Shown here piece by piece: positions 31,901 through 38,142 of a stretch of DNA of 49,796 nt. The translations under genes and the position numbers were made by a program. Numbering within the stretch: the first letter of the stretch is position 1; the number at the start of each line of letters is the position of its first letter. The DNA is from Patescibacteria group bacterium (GTDB taxonomy: Bacteria > Patescibacteriota > Microgenomatia > UBA1400 > Chisholmbacteraceae). Under the pieces are notes generated by a model. The model made no database searches. It was not told the DNA's origin and saw nothing but the letters and a program-made list of their open reading frames with translations. The stretch is from NCBI GenBank assembly GCA_022564195.1, contig JADFLW010000009.1, positions 1-49,796 on the forward strand, given 5' to 3'.

Positions 31901-33538
31901 GATCAGGGCGGTTTTGAATCCTTCTTTGAACAATCGAACTCCCAGATCACAGTCTTCGGTGACGTTGAAGGGATCCCAGGCATGCAAGCCTCGTAAGTCT
32001 TTTGTGCGGAAATGATTGCTGGTCCCGCCCAGCGGAATGCTTGTTTCAATCGATTGAAGTCCCGGCAGAACGACGTCAAACCAGAGCGAATACTCGGCCG
32101 TAAACAGGCGGGTGAGCAGATTGTGGTGGGGATTGTAGTAGTTGAGCTTTGATTGCAAACAGATGATTTTGGGATCCGACTTTTGGAATGCCAGATAGGC
32201 TTTCTTGAGCTGCAAGGGGTCGGGCCTGTCTTCCGCGTCGTAGATGACCACGTACTCCCCTTTCGCGAGTGTCAGGCCGTAGTTGCAGGCCTTGGGCTTG
32301 GTTTTCGGATACGTGTGGGGCACCGTGATGGTTCGAATGTAGGAAGGAAGGATGATCTTTTCCAGAGCCTCTCTGGTCTCTTTATCGTCCTCTTCCAAGA
32401 GAAGGAGGACATCAAGTTTTTCCTTGGGCCAATCAATTCGCTCGAGACTTTGCAAAAAGTGGTGCAGGATTTTGGCTTCTCTATAGAGTGGGGAGAGGAT
32501 GGTGTAGATCGGCAGGTTTTTTTCATCGATGTTGCCTGTTTCGCTTTCCGTAATCTTGATTTCGGGCGGGAAATGGAGGGTTTTTAGGAGCACGAAGAAG
32601 CTAAACGCGGCGTCCAAGAAATAAATGGTGCTTAGTATTGCTATGACCGCGATGGCAGTGGTCTTGAGGTTGAGTGCGACTCCGGCAATCAGGAGTGTTA
32701 AAAGGAGAAGAAAGGCAATTTTTTGTGATGCTTTGAGTGTCTGGAGAGCCGATTGGTGATGCGGTAGATTTGTGTGGGTGGTGAATCTTTTTTTCTTCCA
32801 TCCGACCCTGGCGCCTTTCATATCAAGGCTCGGGAAGTTCACGGGTTGCAGTTGAGAAAGCCGGGAGCGCAACGCCATGAGCCCCAGTTCCAGGCCGGCT
32901 GTTGCAAGATTGAGTTTGCGTTTTCCCTTGAGGCGCGGGCCATACGTTATTGGGTAGGAGCGGATCTTGGCTCCGGCGTGCATGGCTTTATACAGGAACT
33001 CGAGATCAAAGCTCCACTTTCCGGGATGCAGCTTGAGGGTTGCCGCTGTTTCTTTTTTGAAGATCTTGAGTCCGGCTTGGACGTCGTGGTTGAGGCCGAA
33101 CAGCGCTTTTCCGAAGACCGCTCGGAAGATTTTGCCGAGGCGCGCTTTCGTTTTCCGCTCAGGACCCCTTTCGGTTCTCTCGGCGACGACGATGTCGCAG
33201 GATTCAAGTTCCTTGATCATTCCCGGAATTGCTTCAGGGGGGTAGGAGAGGTCGGCGTCTATGAAGCCTACTGTTTCGCTTGTCGCGTATCGGAGCCCTT
33301 CGACCAAAGAATACCCCTTTCCCATCTTTCCTTGCTTGGGGACTAGGCGAATGGGGTACTGACGAAGGAGTTCTATAAGAAGTTCTGTGCTTCCATCTGT
33401 CGAGTAGTCGTCAACCACGATTGCCTCATATGGGATACCCGCCTTTTGAAGTGTTGTGTGAATCCGTAGAAAGAGCGTTTCGAGATTATCACGCTCATTT
33501 CTTACTGGAATGATGAGGCTTATCTTTGGTTGCTGCAT
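28901..33538 (-). CDS. Four-module glycan assembly protein: GT2 + processive-type GT2 + Wzx/MviN-like flippase + GT4
   Basis: 1,545 residues in one unbroken frame. Module 1 (1-225) is a DPM1-like GT2: IIPVRNERDN, VVDDYSTDGS, FIDADLSYPPE. Two membrane helices follow (about 270-325). Module 2 (342-735) is a cellulose-synthase-like GT2 with YTILSPLYREAK, VIYDAEDRPD, VTEDCDLGVRL (Thr527) and QRSRW at 564-568, ending in membrane helices. Module 3 (743-1165) has about 12 helices and reads as a polysaccharide flippase of the MATE/MviN superfamily (SGIATGGTLVAASVVANFFN). Module 4 (1176-1545) is a GT4 with WAGGAELYIQEL, VVYVGRLKPYKNL and SSMEGWGITSIEA. Its first residue is a Met, so it was once probably a separate gene. 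The architecture suggests sugar transfer, polymerisation and export by one polypeptide. Confidence 0.88.
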   Translation of the reverse strand: MQQPKISLIIPVRNERDNLETLFLRIHTTLQKAGIPYEAIVVDDYSTDGSTELLIELLRQYPIRLVPKQGKMGKGYSLVEGLRYATSETVGFIDADLSYPPEAIPGMIKELESCDIVVAERTERGPERKTKARLGKIFRAVFGKALFGLNHDVQAGLKIFKKETAATLKLHPGKWSFDLEFLYKAMHAGAKIRSYPITYGPRLKGKRKLNLATAGLELGLMALRSRLSQLQPVNFPSLDMKGARVGWKKKRFTTHTNLPHHQSALQTLKASQKIAFLLLLTLLIAGVALNLKTTAIAVIAILSTIYFLDAAFSFFVLLKTLHFPPEIKITESETGNIDEKNLPIYTILSPLYREAKILHHFLQSLERIDWPKEKLDVLLLLEEDDKETREALEKIILPSYIRTITVPHTYPKTKPKACNYGLTLAKGEYVVIYDAEDRPDPLQLKKAYLAFQKSDPKIICLQSKLNYYNPHHNLLTRLFTAEYSLWFDVVLPGLQSIETSIPLGGTSNHFRTKDLRGLHAWDPFNVTEDCDLGVRLFKEGFKTALINSTTLEEANSSVSNWLRQRSRWIKGYMQTYLVHMRDPLGFFRSHGVHALIFQLVIGMRITFTLINPILWVATISYFALYGLVGPTIEALYPTPVFYMAVLSLVFGNFMYLYNYMIGCAKRGHWSIIKYVFLIPFYWLMVSSAAAIAVYQLATKPHFWEKTHHGLHIQKLEAQRAGALRWAQKRAARAKRLQRLRRLTTSGIATGGTLVAASVVANFFNFLYNAYLGRTVSIEEFGIISVFTNILYIAQASFGALSETVTHQAAYLLGKYNITVKEFWSFMRRKALNIALIVSGLWLALTPALTVFFKTDSILPFLLFTPVWLIGILTAVDRGFLAGNLKFVSLAAVIAVGAITKFVIASGLVTLGYVQWVYASIPASMSVALLIAWWTTKRLKGKKLSDTKVQRYFPWRFFATSALTGLATITFLSLDVILVKHYLSPVEAGQYALLSLPGKMIFFAGGLFGRFVNPLVSKAVGAGKGASKIFYRLLALKTAVSAAGFVAVGLFGYLTVPFLFGPKAQAIVPLLPMYALGMMCFTIASSFVTYHQVKKEYLFPIVSFLLAAIQVIGIAAFHANLLAVTTVMAVVGVYALLIMVLLHLTYERLAAPLRNLLDFFGLFAWGYKPQPTQKGKMRILVFNWRDTKHIWAGGAELYIQELAKRWVSKGHKVTLFCGNDGKSKRNQVVDGVQVVRRGGFYTVYIWAFLYYIFRFRGRFDLVVDCENGIPFFTPLYARLPNYLVIHHVHQEVFRERLRAPFSWLAIFLESKLMPLVYRKSRVVTISQSSKKAIVRLGLTEKTPAVIHSGVDLTSYVPGKKAKEPLVVYVGRLKPYKNLPVLINAIRNLANRLVPVKLVIAGFGEERERLEQLVQKLGLESYVTFAGRVSEAKKIELYQKAWVAVNPSSMEGWGITSIEANACGTPVVASDVPGLRDSVKNPHSGFLVNYQDPSAFADRIFRIITNKRLREDLSGNARTWASQFKWDKSAERFLSLFEESQSLNLKH

Positions 33539-33557
33539 GCGCTCACTTACAACGAGG

Positions 33558-33594
33558 AGTTACGCCGCTCCTCAGCAAAGGCACGTAACTCCTT
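33558..33594. repeat. Inverted repeat GGAGTTACG/CGTAACTCC
   Basis: Perfect 9-bp arms 19 bases apart, about 20 bases before the giant gene's ATG. An overlapping alternative stem GAGGAG/CTCCTC shares one arm, so two mutually exclusive hairpins are possible in the leader RNA. Confidence 0.6.
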
Positions 33595-33623
33595 ACAATA
33601 AAAATAAATCCCAATAGGGATTT
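33595..33623 (-). terminator. Intrinsic terminator ahead of the 1,545-residue gene
   Basis: On the minus strand AAATCCC and GGGATTT form a perfect 7-bp stem with a TATT loop, followed by ATTTTTATT. The giant gene therefore needs either its own promoter downstream or read-through. Confidence 0.6.
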
Positions 33624-33765
33624 CAATAGGCTTAATACTATCACATTTTTCCGTATCTGACAATAGGAGGTTACATAATAGCTATTATAGGCTTTTCTAT
33701 AATGCAATGCGAAGCTAAGGAACTTGTCCCTTTCAAGCCCGTGCATATATGGGTGTATGTACTAC

Positions 33766-33802
33766 AAATAAAAAGGGGCAGTTTCCTATTCATGAAACTG
33801 CC
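33766..33802 (-). terminator. Intrinsic terminator, element A
   Basis: On the minus strand GGCAGTTTC and GAAACTGCC form a perfect 9-bp stem with an 8-base loop, followed by CCCTTTTTATTT. Directly upstream is CCGCAAACGG, a mini-hairpin. The 20 bases up to the loop are identical to element B at 40444-40463. Confidence 0.8.
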
Positions 33803-34001
33803 TCCGTTTGCGGTCGGCACAATCACTCTTTTAAGAGTTAGTTATACTAAACAGCACCTCACTCTGTAAAGACCACCTACTTGATCACACCCCTGGAGAA
33901 CGTAAAACGTCACAAGGGTGCATACCAGACCAGAACGTCGAACTTACCAAGCACCTTGGGTAAGCGGATTCGTTTGCTCAAGAAGTAGAAAGAAGACAAT
34001 A

Positions 34002-34259
34002 TCAAATGAGGCTTAAAACGACCAGGGAGCCGATTGCGGCAACCAAGACATACTCAAAGATGATCTCAATCGTCAGGTAATGGACGAGCTTGTGGTGGAG
34101 AATTCCCCACAGGACATAGGCGATTGCGGTGGTAAAGATCACATACGCCTGCACTTCTTTGTTGTAGCGGTAGTAGAGAAACAGCGAAAGGCCGGCTCCG
34201 ATGATAGATACGAGCGCAACATAATGATTAAACTCGGGAAGCTTTCGTTTCTTTTTCAT
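34002..34259 (-). CDS. Small integral membrane protein
   Basis: 85 residues from MKKKRKLPEFNHY, with three membrane helices (VALVSIIGAGLSLFLYY, AYVIFTTAIAYVLWGILHH, IFEYVLVAAIGSLVVLSLI). The positive N-terminus is probably inside. It starts 1 base after the CAP-protein stop, so it is co-transcribed. The central HHKLVHYLTIEII is distinctive but I cannot name the family. The ATG at 34259 is chosen over an in-frame codon 24 bases earlier because it follows the upstream stop directly. Confidence 0.75.
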   Translation of the reverse strand: MKKKRKLPEFNHYVALVSIIGAGLSLFLYYRYNKEVQAYVIFTTAIAYVLWGILHHKLVHYLTIEIIFEYVLVAAIGSLVVLSLI

Positions 34260-34260
34260 C

Positions 34261-35250
34261 TTACAAGATCTTTCCCTGAGCAAATTGTAGCATCATTAAA
34301 AGAACCGCTCCAAGGTACGTGATGTGTGCCCAGTTCCTACCCACGAGTCGTACCGTTTTTCTTCTGTGTGCGATGACCCAGTCAACAACAAGGGTCCCTA
34401 AGATGAGCACCATAAGGATCATGCCAAATGCTTGCGTTATTCCAGTTGGCGACACAATTCTCTCTTCTTCCAAAGGCCATGTAATTCTCTCAATAGTGGT
34501 TGTTCCGGCAAATTGAGGTTTCGGTTCTTGGCGTACTTCGCCTTCGGTTAAGAACGGTGTTTCTTTAAGAGATGCTTCTTGGTCTGCTGGTGCTTGTTGG
34601 GTTGTTTCTTCGCTGATAGGCGCCGGAGCTTGTGGCTTTGGTTTCGGTTGGACTCGCGCCACTGGTACCGGCGTTGGGGTTGCAAACATCTGGACCACAA
34701 GGCGGGTTTCCACGCCTTGAAATCTGCCATCCACAACCGCCACTCCGATCTCCGAATAGCGGCTGTTTAAGATATTTTCCCTGTGTGAAGAGGAGCCCAT
34801 CCAGGCATTCATCAGTGTCGGACTATCGGAAAAGTCGCGCGCTAAGTTCTCTCCGGCATAGCGATAGGTGTAGCCTGTGCTTTTAATAAATGTCCAGGGC
34901 TGCGTTCCTGTTGGGGAAACGTGGGCCCAATAGTCGAGACTGAACATGTCAACCGCCTTCGCTTGGGCCGCTTGCGAAAGCAATGGATTTTGTACCAAGA
35001 GAGGTAGGCCGGCCGTGTTGCGCTCTTGGTTTGTTTGCGCGATCACTTGGTCTACGGTAACAGATGAAGAAAAGCCGAGGATGAACCCTGGAAGATAGGA
35101 GATCAGCGTTCGCAGAGAAAAGTTTAAAAGAAAGATCGCGACCAGCACCGAAAGCCCGGCAGGATGAAGAATGCGGGGACGTTGATTATTTGATCTTTGC
35201 GGCAAGAACGCGTGGCCTAAAAACACTCCTACCTTTTTGACGACCGACAT
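34261..35250 (-). CDS. CAP-domain (SCP/PR-1-like) membrane protein
   Basis: 329 residues. After one N-terminal helix (VLVAIFLLNFSLRTLISYLPGF) comes a CAP domain at about 69-195: TNQERNTAGLPLLVQNPLLS, YWAHVSPTGTQPWTFI (conserved His), YAGENLARDF (conserved Glu), SSSHRENILNSRYSEIGV (second His). A Pro/Gln/Ala-rich linker and two C-terminal helices follow. Bacterial CAP proteins of this YkwD type are extracellular; their biochemical role is unsettled. A near-consensus promoter with a 14-base palindrome lies upstream, and GAGGGAG gives a ribosome binding site. Confidence 0.88.
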   Translation of the reverse strand: MSVVKKVGVFLGHAFLPQRSNNQRPRILHPAGLSVLVAIFLLNFSLRTLISYLPGFILGFSSSVTVDQVIAQTNQERNTAGLPLLVQNPLLSQAAQAKAVDMFSLDYWAHVSPTGTQPWTFIKSTGYTYRYAGENLARDFSDSPTLMNAWMGSSSHRENILNSRYSEIGVAVVDGRFQGVETRLVVQMFATPTPVPVARVQPKPKPQAPAPISEETTQQAPADQEASLKETPFLTEGEVRQEPKPQFAGTTTIERITWPLEEERIVSPTGITQAFGMILMVLILGTLVVDWVIAHRRKTVRLVGRNWAHITYLGAVLLMMLQFAQGKIL

Positions 35251-35314
35251 AGGTTCTCCCTCTCATTATTACACTGAGTATTCGTCGCTTCAATACGCAG
35301 GTCTCTGTATATAC

Positions 35315-35328
35315 AATGGTATACCATT
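35315..35328. promoter_or_regulatory. Candidate operator: 14-base perfect palindrome
   Basis: AATGGTATACCATT is its own reverse complement and overlaps the -10 and expected start point of the CAP-gene promoter. That is the expected place for a dimeric repressor. Confidence 0.5.
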
Positions 35329-35355
35329 ATACTATTTTATCCTATAGTATTTCAA
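35326..35355 (-). promoter_or_regulatory. Promoter of the CAP-protein gene
   Basis: On the minus strand TTGAAA (35350-35355), 18-base spacer, TATAAT (35326-35331). The transcript would have a leader of about 70 bases with a GAGGGAG ribosome binding site. Confidence 0.75.
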
Positions 35356-35368
35356 CTGTGGGGTTGGT

Positions 35369-35383
35369 ACAGGTCGGACCTGT
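35369..35383. repeat. ACAGGTCGGACCTGT palindrome, copy 1
   Basis: Fifteen bases with 7-bp arms around a central G; the same sequence recurs at 40356-40370. Followed here by a tandem TGTCAGAGAA duplication that reaches into the end of the next gene. Confidence 0.7.
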
Positions 35384-35392
35384 CAGAGAATG

Positions 35393-35737
35393 TCAGAGAA
35401 GCTTCAATATTGCCTGCGTGAAGTGTAAAAGGACCGCAAGCACGATCAACACGACCGGGACTGCTGCTACCCAGATAATCCAGTTTCCCTGTTTGAAGTG
35501 GAACCAGACCTCGCCAAGATCCAGTTTTACTTGCTCCTTTTTTCCTCCTGCTCCTCTCTTCTGGCGGGGCGTCTCTTCACTTTCTTTTAGCGAACGAGTA
35601 AAGAGGGTAACTGGGATTTTAAGAAGCAGACTCACAAGATTCACCGCAACGTAGAGCACAATTCCGATGATCAACAATCCGACCAAGACTGCGACGGGAA
35701 GAAACAGGATCCGGACTCCGAGATCAGTAATATCCAT
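35393..35737 (-). CDS. Two-helix membrane protein of unknown function
   Basis: 114 residues. A long hydrophobic N-terminal stretch (VRILFLPVAVLVGLLIIGIV and beyond, possibly two helices) is followed by a charged cytoplasmic loop (SLKESEETPRQKRGAGGKKE) and a C-terminal helix (WIIWVAAVPVVLIVLAVLL). No family recognised. AAAGGAGAG just upstream of the ATG is a good ribosome binding site, and TGCTACAAT (35755-35763, minus) is an extended -10. Likely its own short transcript. Confidence 0.72.
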   Translation of the reverse strand: MDITDLGVRILFLPVAVLVGLLIIGIVLYVAVNLVSLLLKIPVTLFTRSLKESEETPRQKRGAGGKKEQVKLDLGEVWFHFKQGNWIIWVAAVPVVLIVLAVLLHFTQAILKLL

Positions 35738-35843
35738 TCAGCTCTCCTTTGACTATTGTAGCAAAGCCGGTTTGCTGACCACTTCTGTTCACGTTTTTAT
35801 TCCTTTGTGGCTATTTTGTATCGAATTTTGTAGAAAGATGCAG

Positions 35844-35872
35844 TTGACAAGACTGTGAAAAATATCTTTAAC
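35844..35872 (+). promoter_or_regulatory. Possible promoter of the TasA-like operon
   Basis: Consensus TTGACA (35844-35849), 17 bases, TTTAAC (35867-35872; 4 of 6 matches). It would give a leader of about 130 bases that ends in the hairpin GTGTCAG/CTGACAC (35983-36003) six bases before the ATG at 36010. Confidence 0.4.
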
Positions 35873-36009
35873 TAAGGTGAATCTTCTTTTCGTTGGCCGC
35901 TAATGGTGACGGAAAGAAATTTCCTCGAGTGCTGCCCCAGGAAAATTTGTTTCCTCTGCCCATTTTTATTTGATCCGAAAGTGTGTCAGAACCTGCCTGA
36001 CACTGCCTA

Positions 36010-36990
36010 ATGAAAAGATTACTGCTTAGCCTGTTCACTATCGGCATCGTTGGCGCAACAGCGATCGGCCTTTCCTCCGCCTTTTTTTCCGACACCGAAA
36101 CTTCCACTGACAACACGTTTACTGCAGGCAGTTTGGATCTAAAGATCGATGGCGAAGACAACCCCTCGGCAATTATCAGCGTTGATGATCTCAAGCCTGG
36201 TGATGATCTTATCGAAGAGAAAATCCTTCGGATCATCGACAATCCTGCCAAGGTCTGGATGCACATCAAAGACTTGGTTTCGGCTCCAGGAACGCTAACC
36301 GAGCCTGAAGAGCTGGAAGAGTCGTTGGATGGCGAAAAGCACGATATCGAAAACTTCCTTGCCTATGATTTGAAAGTGGATGAAGACGTCATTATTCACT
36401 TTGACGACGGGAATCTTCTTCCCGAAGTTGTTTCCTGCTGGATTCCTCTTGGAACTCTTCCGGGTGCTGAAAACGTCACTGTTGAGCAAAGCTTTCATTT
36501 TGATGAGGATGTCACCAACTGGGCACAGGGCGATACGCTGACCTTCACGGAAGAGTTCTATGCTCAGCAGGTGAGCGATCCGACAATTCCGGAAACCGGC
36601 AGCGGTCGCACTTGGAATTCCGACAGCAAGCGCTGCGAAGTAAGCGATGTGGCAACAGTCTACGACAGTCCTCCATTTACCTGCTCCACTGGCGCTACCG
36701 ATACAAGCACGGCTCTCGGCACGGTGACGATTACCGACACGGGTGTTGACATCGAGGTTGAAGTAACCCTGGTGGGCGCTACCCCAAGTTCCAGCTACGA
36801 TATTTGGATTAACCAGGATCCTGGCGGTTGTCCGTTGGGATCGCCCACTGCTCCAGGGGCGATCCCCACAGATGGCTTCGGTGACGGCGTTGGCACAGCT
36901 AGCGCACCGAAGGTTATCGGAGCTACTGATTTCTGGATTTCAGCGGTCGGCGGCGGTCAGGTGCTACGAAGCACGTCAGTGAGCCTGTAG
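36010..36990 (+). CDS. TasA/camelysin-like secreted protein with an extra C-terminal domain
   Basis: 326 residues. A SipW-type signal peptide (RLLLSLFTIGIVGATAIGLSS) ends at AFFSDTETSTDNTFTAGSLD, the hallmark start of TasA/CalY proteins. A beta-rich acidic domain follows, with DLKPGDDLIEEKILRIIDN (the common LKPGD turn). From about residue 218 a separate domain begins (YDSPPFTCSTGATD, YDIWINQDPGGCP, AVGGGQVLRSTSVSL) that recurs at the end of the SipW-type peptidase two genes on. It is probably a fibre or matrix subunit. No Shine-Dalgarno is visible; a hairpin sits just before the ATG. Confidence 0.85.
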   Translation: MKRLLLSLFTIGIVGATAIGLSSAFFSDTETSTDNTFTAGSLDLKIDGEDNPSAIISVDDLKPGDDLIEEKILRIIDNPAKVWMHIKDLVSAPGTLTEPEELEESLDGEKHDIENFLAYDLKVDEDVIIHFDDGNLLPEVVSCWIPLGTLPGAENVTVEQSFHFDEDVTNWAQGDTLTFTEEFYAQQVSDPTIPETGSGRTWNSDSKRCEVSDVATVYDSPPFTCSTGATDTSTALGTVTITDTGVDIEVEVTLVGATPSSSYDIWINQDPGGCPLGSPTAPGAIPTDGFGDGVGTASAPKVIGATDFWISAVGGGQVLRSTSVSL

Positions 36991-37097
36991 AAAGGAAATT
37001 ATTGGAATTAAAAGATTTGTCCACCATATTTTGACGAAGGTCGGCTGATTGCTTATCCAGCCGTATCTTATCTCGAAAAATGTAGGCGGACTGCGTC

Positions 37098-37136
37098 GAA
37101 AATTAATATATTAATTTTCTCCTTGAAAGGAGGTGA
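37098..37136 (+). promoter_or_regulatory. 22-base palindrome and Shine-Dalgarno hairpin in a TasA-like leader
   Basis: A perfect 22-base AT-rich palindrome (37098-37119, AAAATTAATA arms) is followed at once by CTCCT-TGAA-AGGAG, a hairpin that includes the ribosome binding site AAGGAGGTGA (37127-37136). The ATG is at 37146. Translation could be gated by this structure. Confidence 0.5.
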
Positions 37137-37145
37137 GAAAGAAAA

Positions 37146-37937
37146 ATGAGAAAAATTTTATTGAGTCTCTTGACTATCAGCGCAGTTGCGTTGGTTGCCG
37201 TTGCGGCAACCGGAGCTTTCTTCTCTGACACGGAGACATCAACCGGAAACACATTTGAGGCAGGGTCTATTGATCTTAAGATTGACAATACTAGCTATCT
37301 TAATGGTGTGCTGCAAGAGGGACTGTCTTGGGAACTTAAAGATCTTGATGGTGAGCTGTTTTTTGACTATCAAGACTTGAAGCCCGGTGACGAGGGTGAA
37401 GATACAGTTAGCTTGCATGTCTTTGAGAACAATGCTTGGGCATGTGTTGATCTAACGATTACAGCAAATGATGACGTCACTTGTACTGAACCTGAATTAG
37501 ATGACGATGTAGACTGTGAAGAGCCTGGTGAAGGGCTTGGTGAACTGGCGGATGAGCTTGAATTCATTTTCTGGGTTGATGACGGTGACAACGTGCTTGA
37601 AGATGATGAGGAAATCTTAACCCAGGGACCGGCATCAAATGTTCTTGGTGACGTAACTTGGACTTTAGCCGATTCTGACGAAAACAACGTCGGTGGAATT
37701 GACGGCGATCCCCTCACAGGATCTGTTGACTACTTCATCGGGAAAGCCTGGTGCTTTGGTGATTTGACGCCAGATGCGACCGCATCCGGCCAGGGTGTGA
37801 GTCCTGTTGTAGATTCAGGTATAGATTGTGATGGAGCGGGGGTCGACAACGCCTCTCAAACAGATCTGCTGGAGGGCACGATCAGCTTCTACGCGGAGCA
37901 GTCGAAGAATAATCCTGACTTCCAGTGTGAGACATAG
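37146..37937 (+). CDS. TasA/camelysin-like secreted protein
   Basis: 263 residues. Signal peptide ILLSLLTISAVALVAVAATG ends at AFFSDTETSTGNTFEAGSID, almost the same junction as the protein at 36010. The mature part is very acidic (CTEPELDDDVDCEEPGEGLG), suggesting calcium binding, and has LKPGDEGEDTVSLHVFENN typical of the TasA beta sandwich. Several paired cysteines occur. It lacks the extra C-terminal domain of its paralogue. A very strong Shine-Dalgarno suggests high expression, fitting a structural fibre protein processed by the SipW-type peptidase encoded next. Confidence 0.88.
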   Translation: MRKILLSLLTISAVALVAVAATGAFFSDTETSTGNTFEAGSIDLKIDNTSYLNGVLQEGLSWELKDLDGELFFDYQDLKPGDEGEDTVSLHVFENNAWACVDLTITANDDVTCTEPELDDDVDCEEPGEGLGELADELEFIFWVDDGDNVLEDDEEILTQGPASNVLGDVTWTLADSDENNVGGIDGDPLTGSVDYFIGKAWCFGDLTPDATASGQGVSPVVDSGIDCDGAGVDNASQTDLLEGTISFYAEQSKNNPDFQCET

Positions 37938-38142
37938 TCTGGAAGGGTATCGGATTGAGAAGCTCAGATCGCATGCTATCCTTCAGTCGTTTGATTGGAG
38001 AACAGCCCGCCGGCTGGATGACTGGGAAAGATTCATCTCCTAGCCCTCATCTCCTACTAGCGGGCTGCCAAAGGCAGCTAAACCTGCGTGACAGGGATGG
38101 ACCCCGCCAATTCGGCGGGCAGGCCTGTCAAGGTGGTCAATT
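37938..38142. other. 205-base interval with palindromic elements
   Basis: Holds GC-rich inverted sequences, the clearest being CCCGCC-AATTC-GGCGGG (38103-38119) followed by AGGCCTGTCA, of the kind scattered in CPR genomes. AAGGTGG at 38131-38137 serves as ribosome binding site for the next gene. No protein gene seen. Confidence 0.5.

Larger units (their letters stand above)
33539..34001 (-). other. 463-base gene-free leader region with stem-loops and two terminators
   Basis: From 5' to 3' on the minus strand it holds a hairpin CTTACCCAAG/CTTGGTAAG (33944-33965), paired CACCC...GGGTG segments, and the CCGCAAACGG plus terminator element (33766-33814). An AT-rich stretch with TATAAT-like sequences comes next. 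A second terminator (33595-33623) and the 9-bp inverted repeat GGAGTTACG/CGTAACTCC (33558-33594) precede the 1,545-residue gene. No credible protein gene. The first 230 bases could be a structured RNA or the 3' end of the upstream transcript. Confidence 0.55.

Noticed and set aside
33770-34001. Lysine riboswitch (L-box), 6S RNA, SRP RNA, RNase P or tmRNA
   Set aside because: A GAGGTGC and a TTTGCTGGCCG-like string at copies A and B recall the L-box, but the rest of its conserved core is missing. No hallmark of the other RNAs (GGAAGCAGCC, GAGGAAAGTCC, CCA-ended acceptor) was found.
35868-36269. 133-codon minus-strand frame over the first TasA-like gene start
   Set aside because: Antisense to the conserved signal peptide region; no motif.
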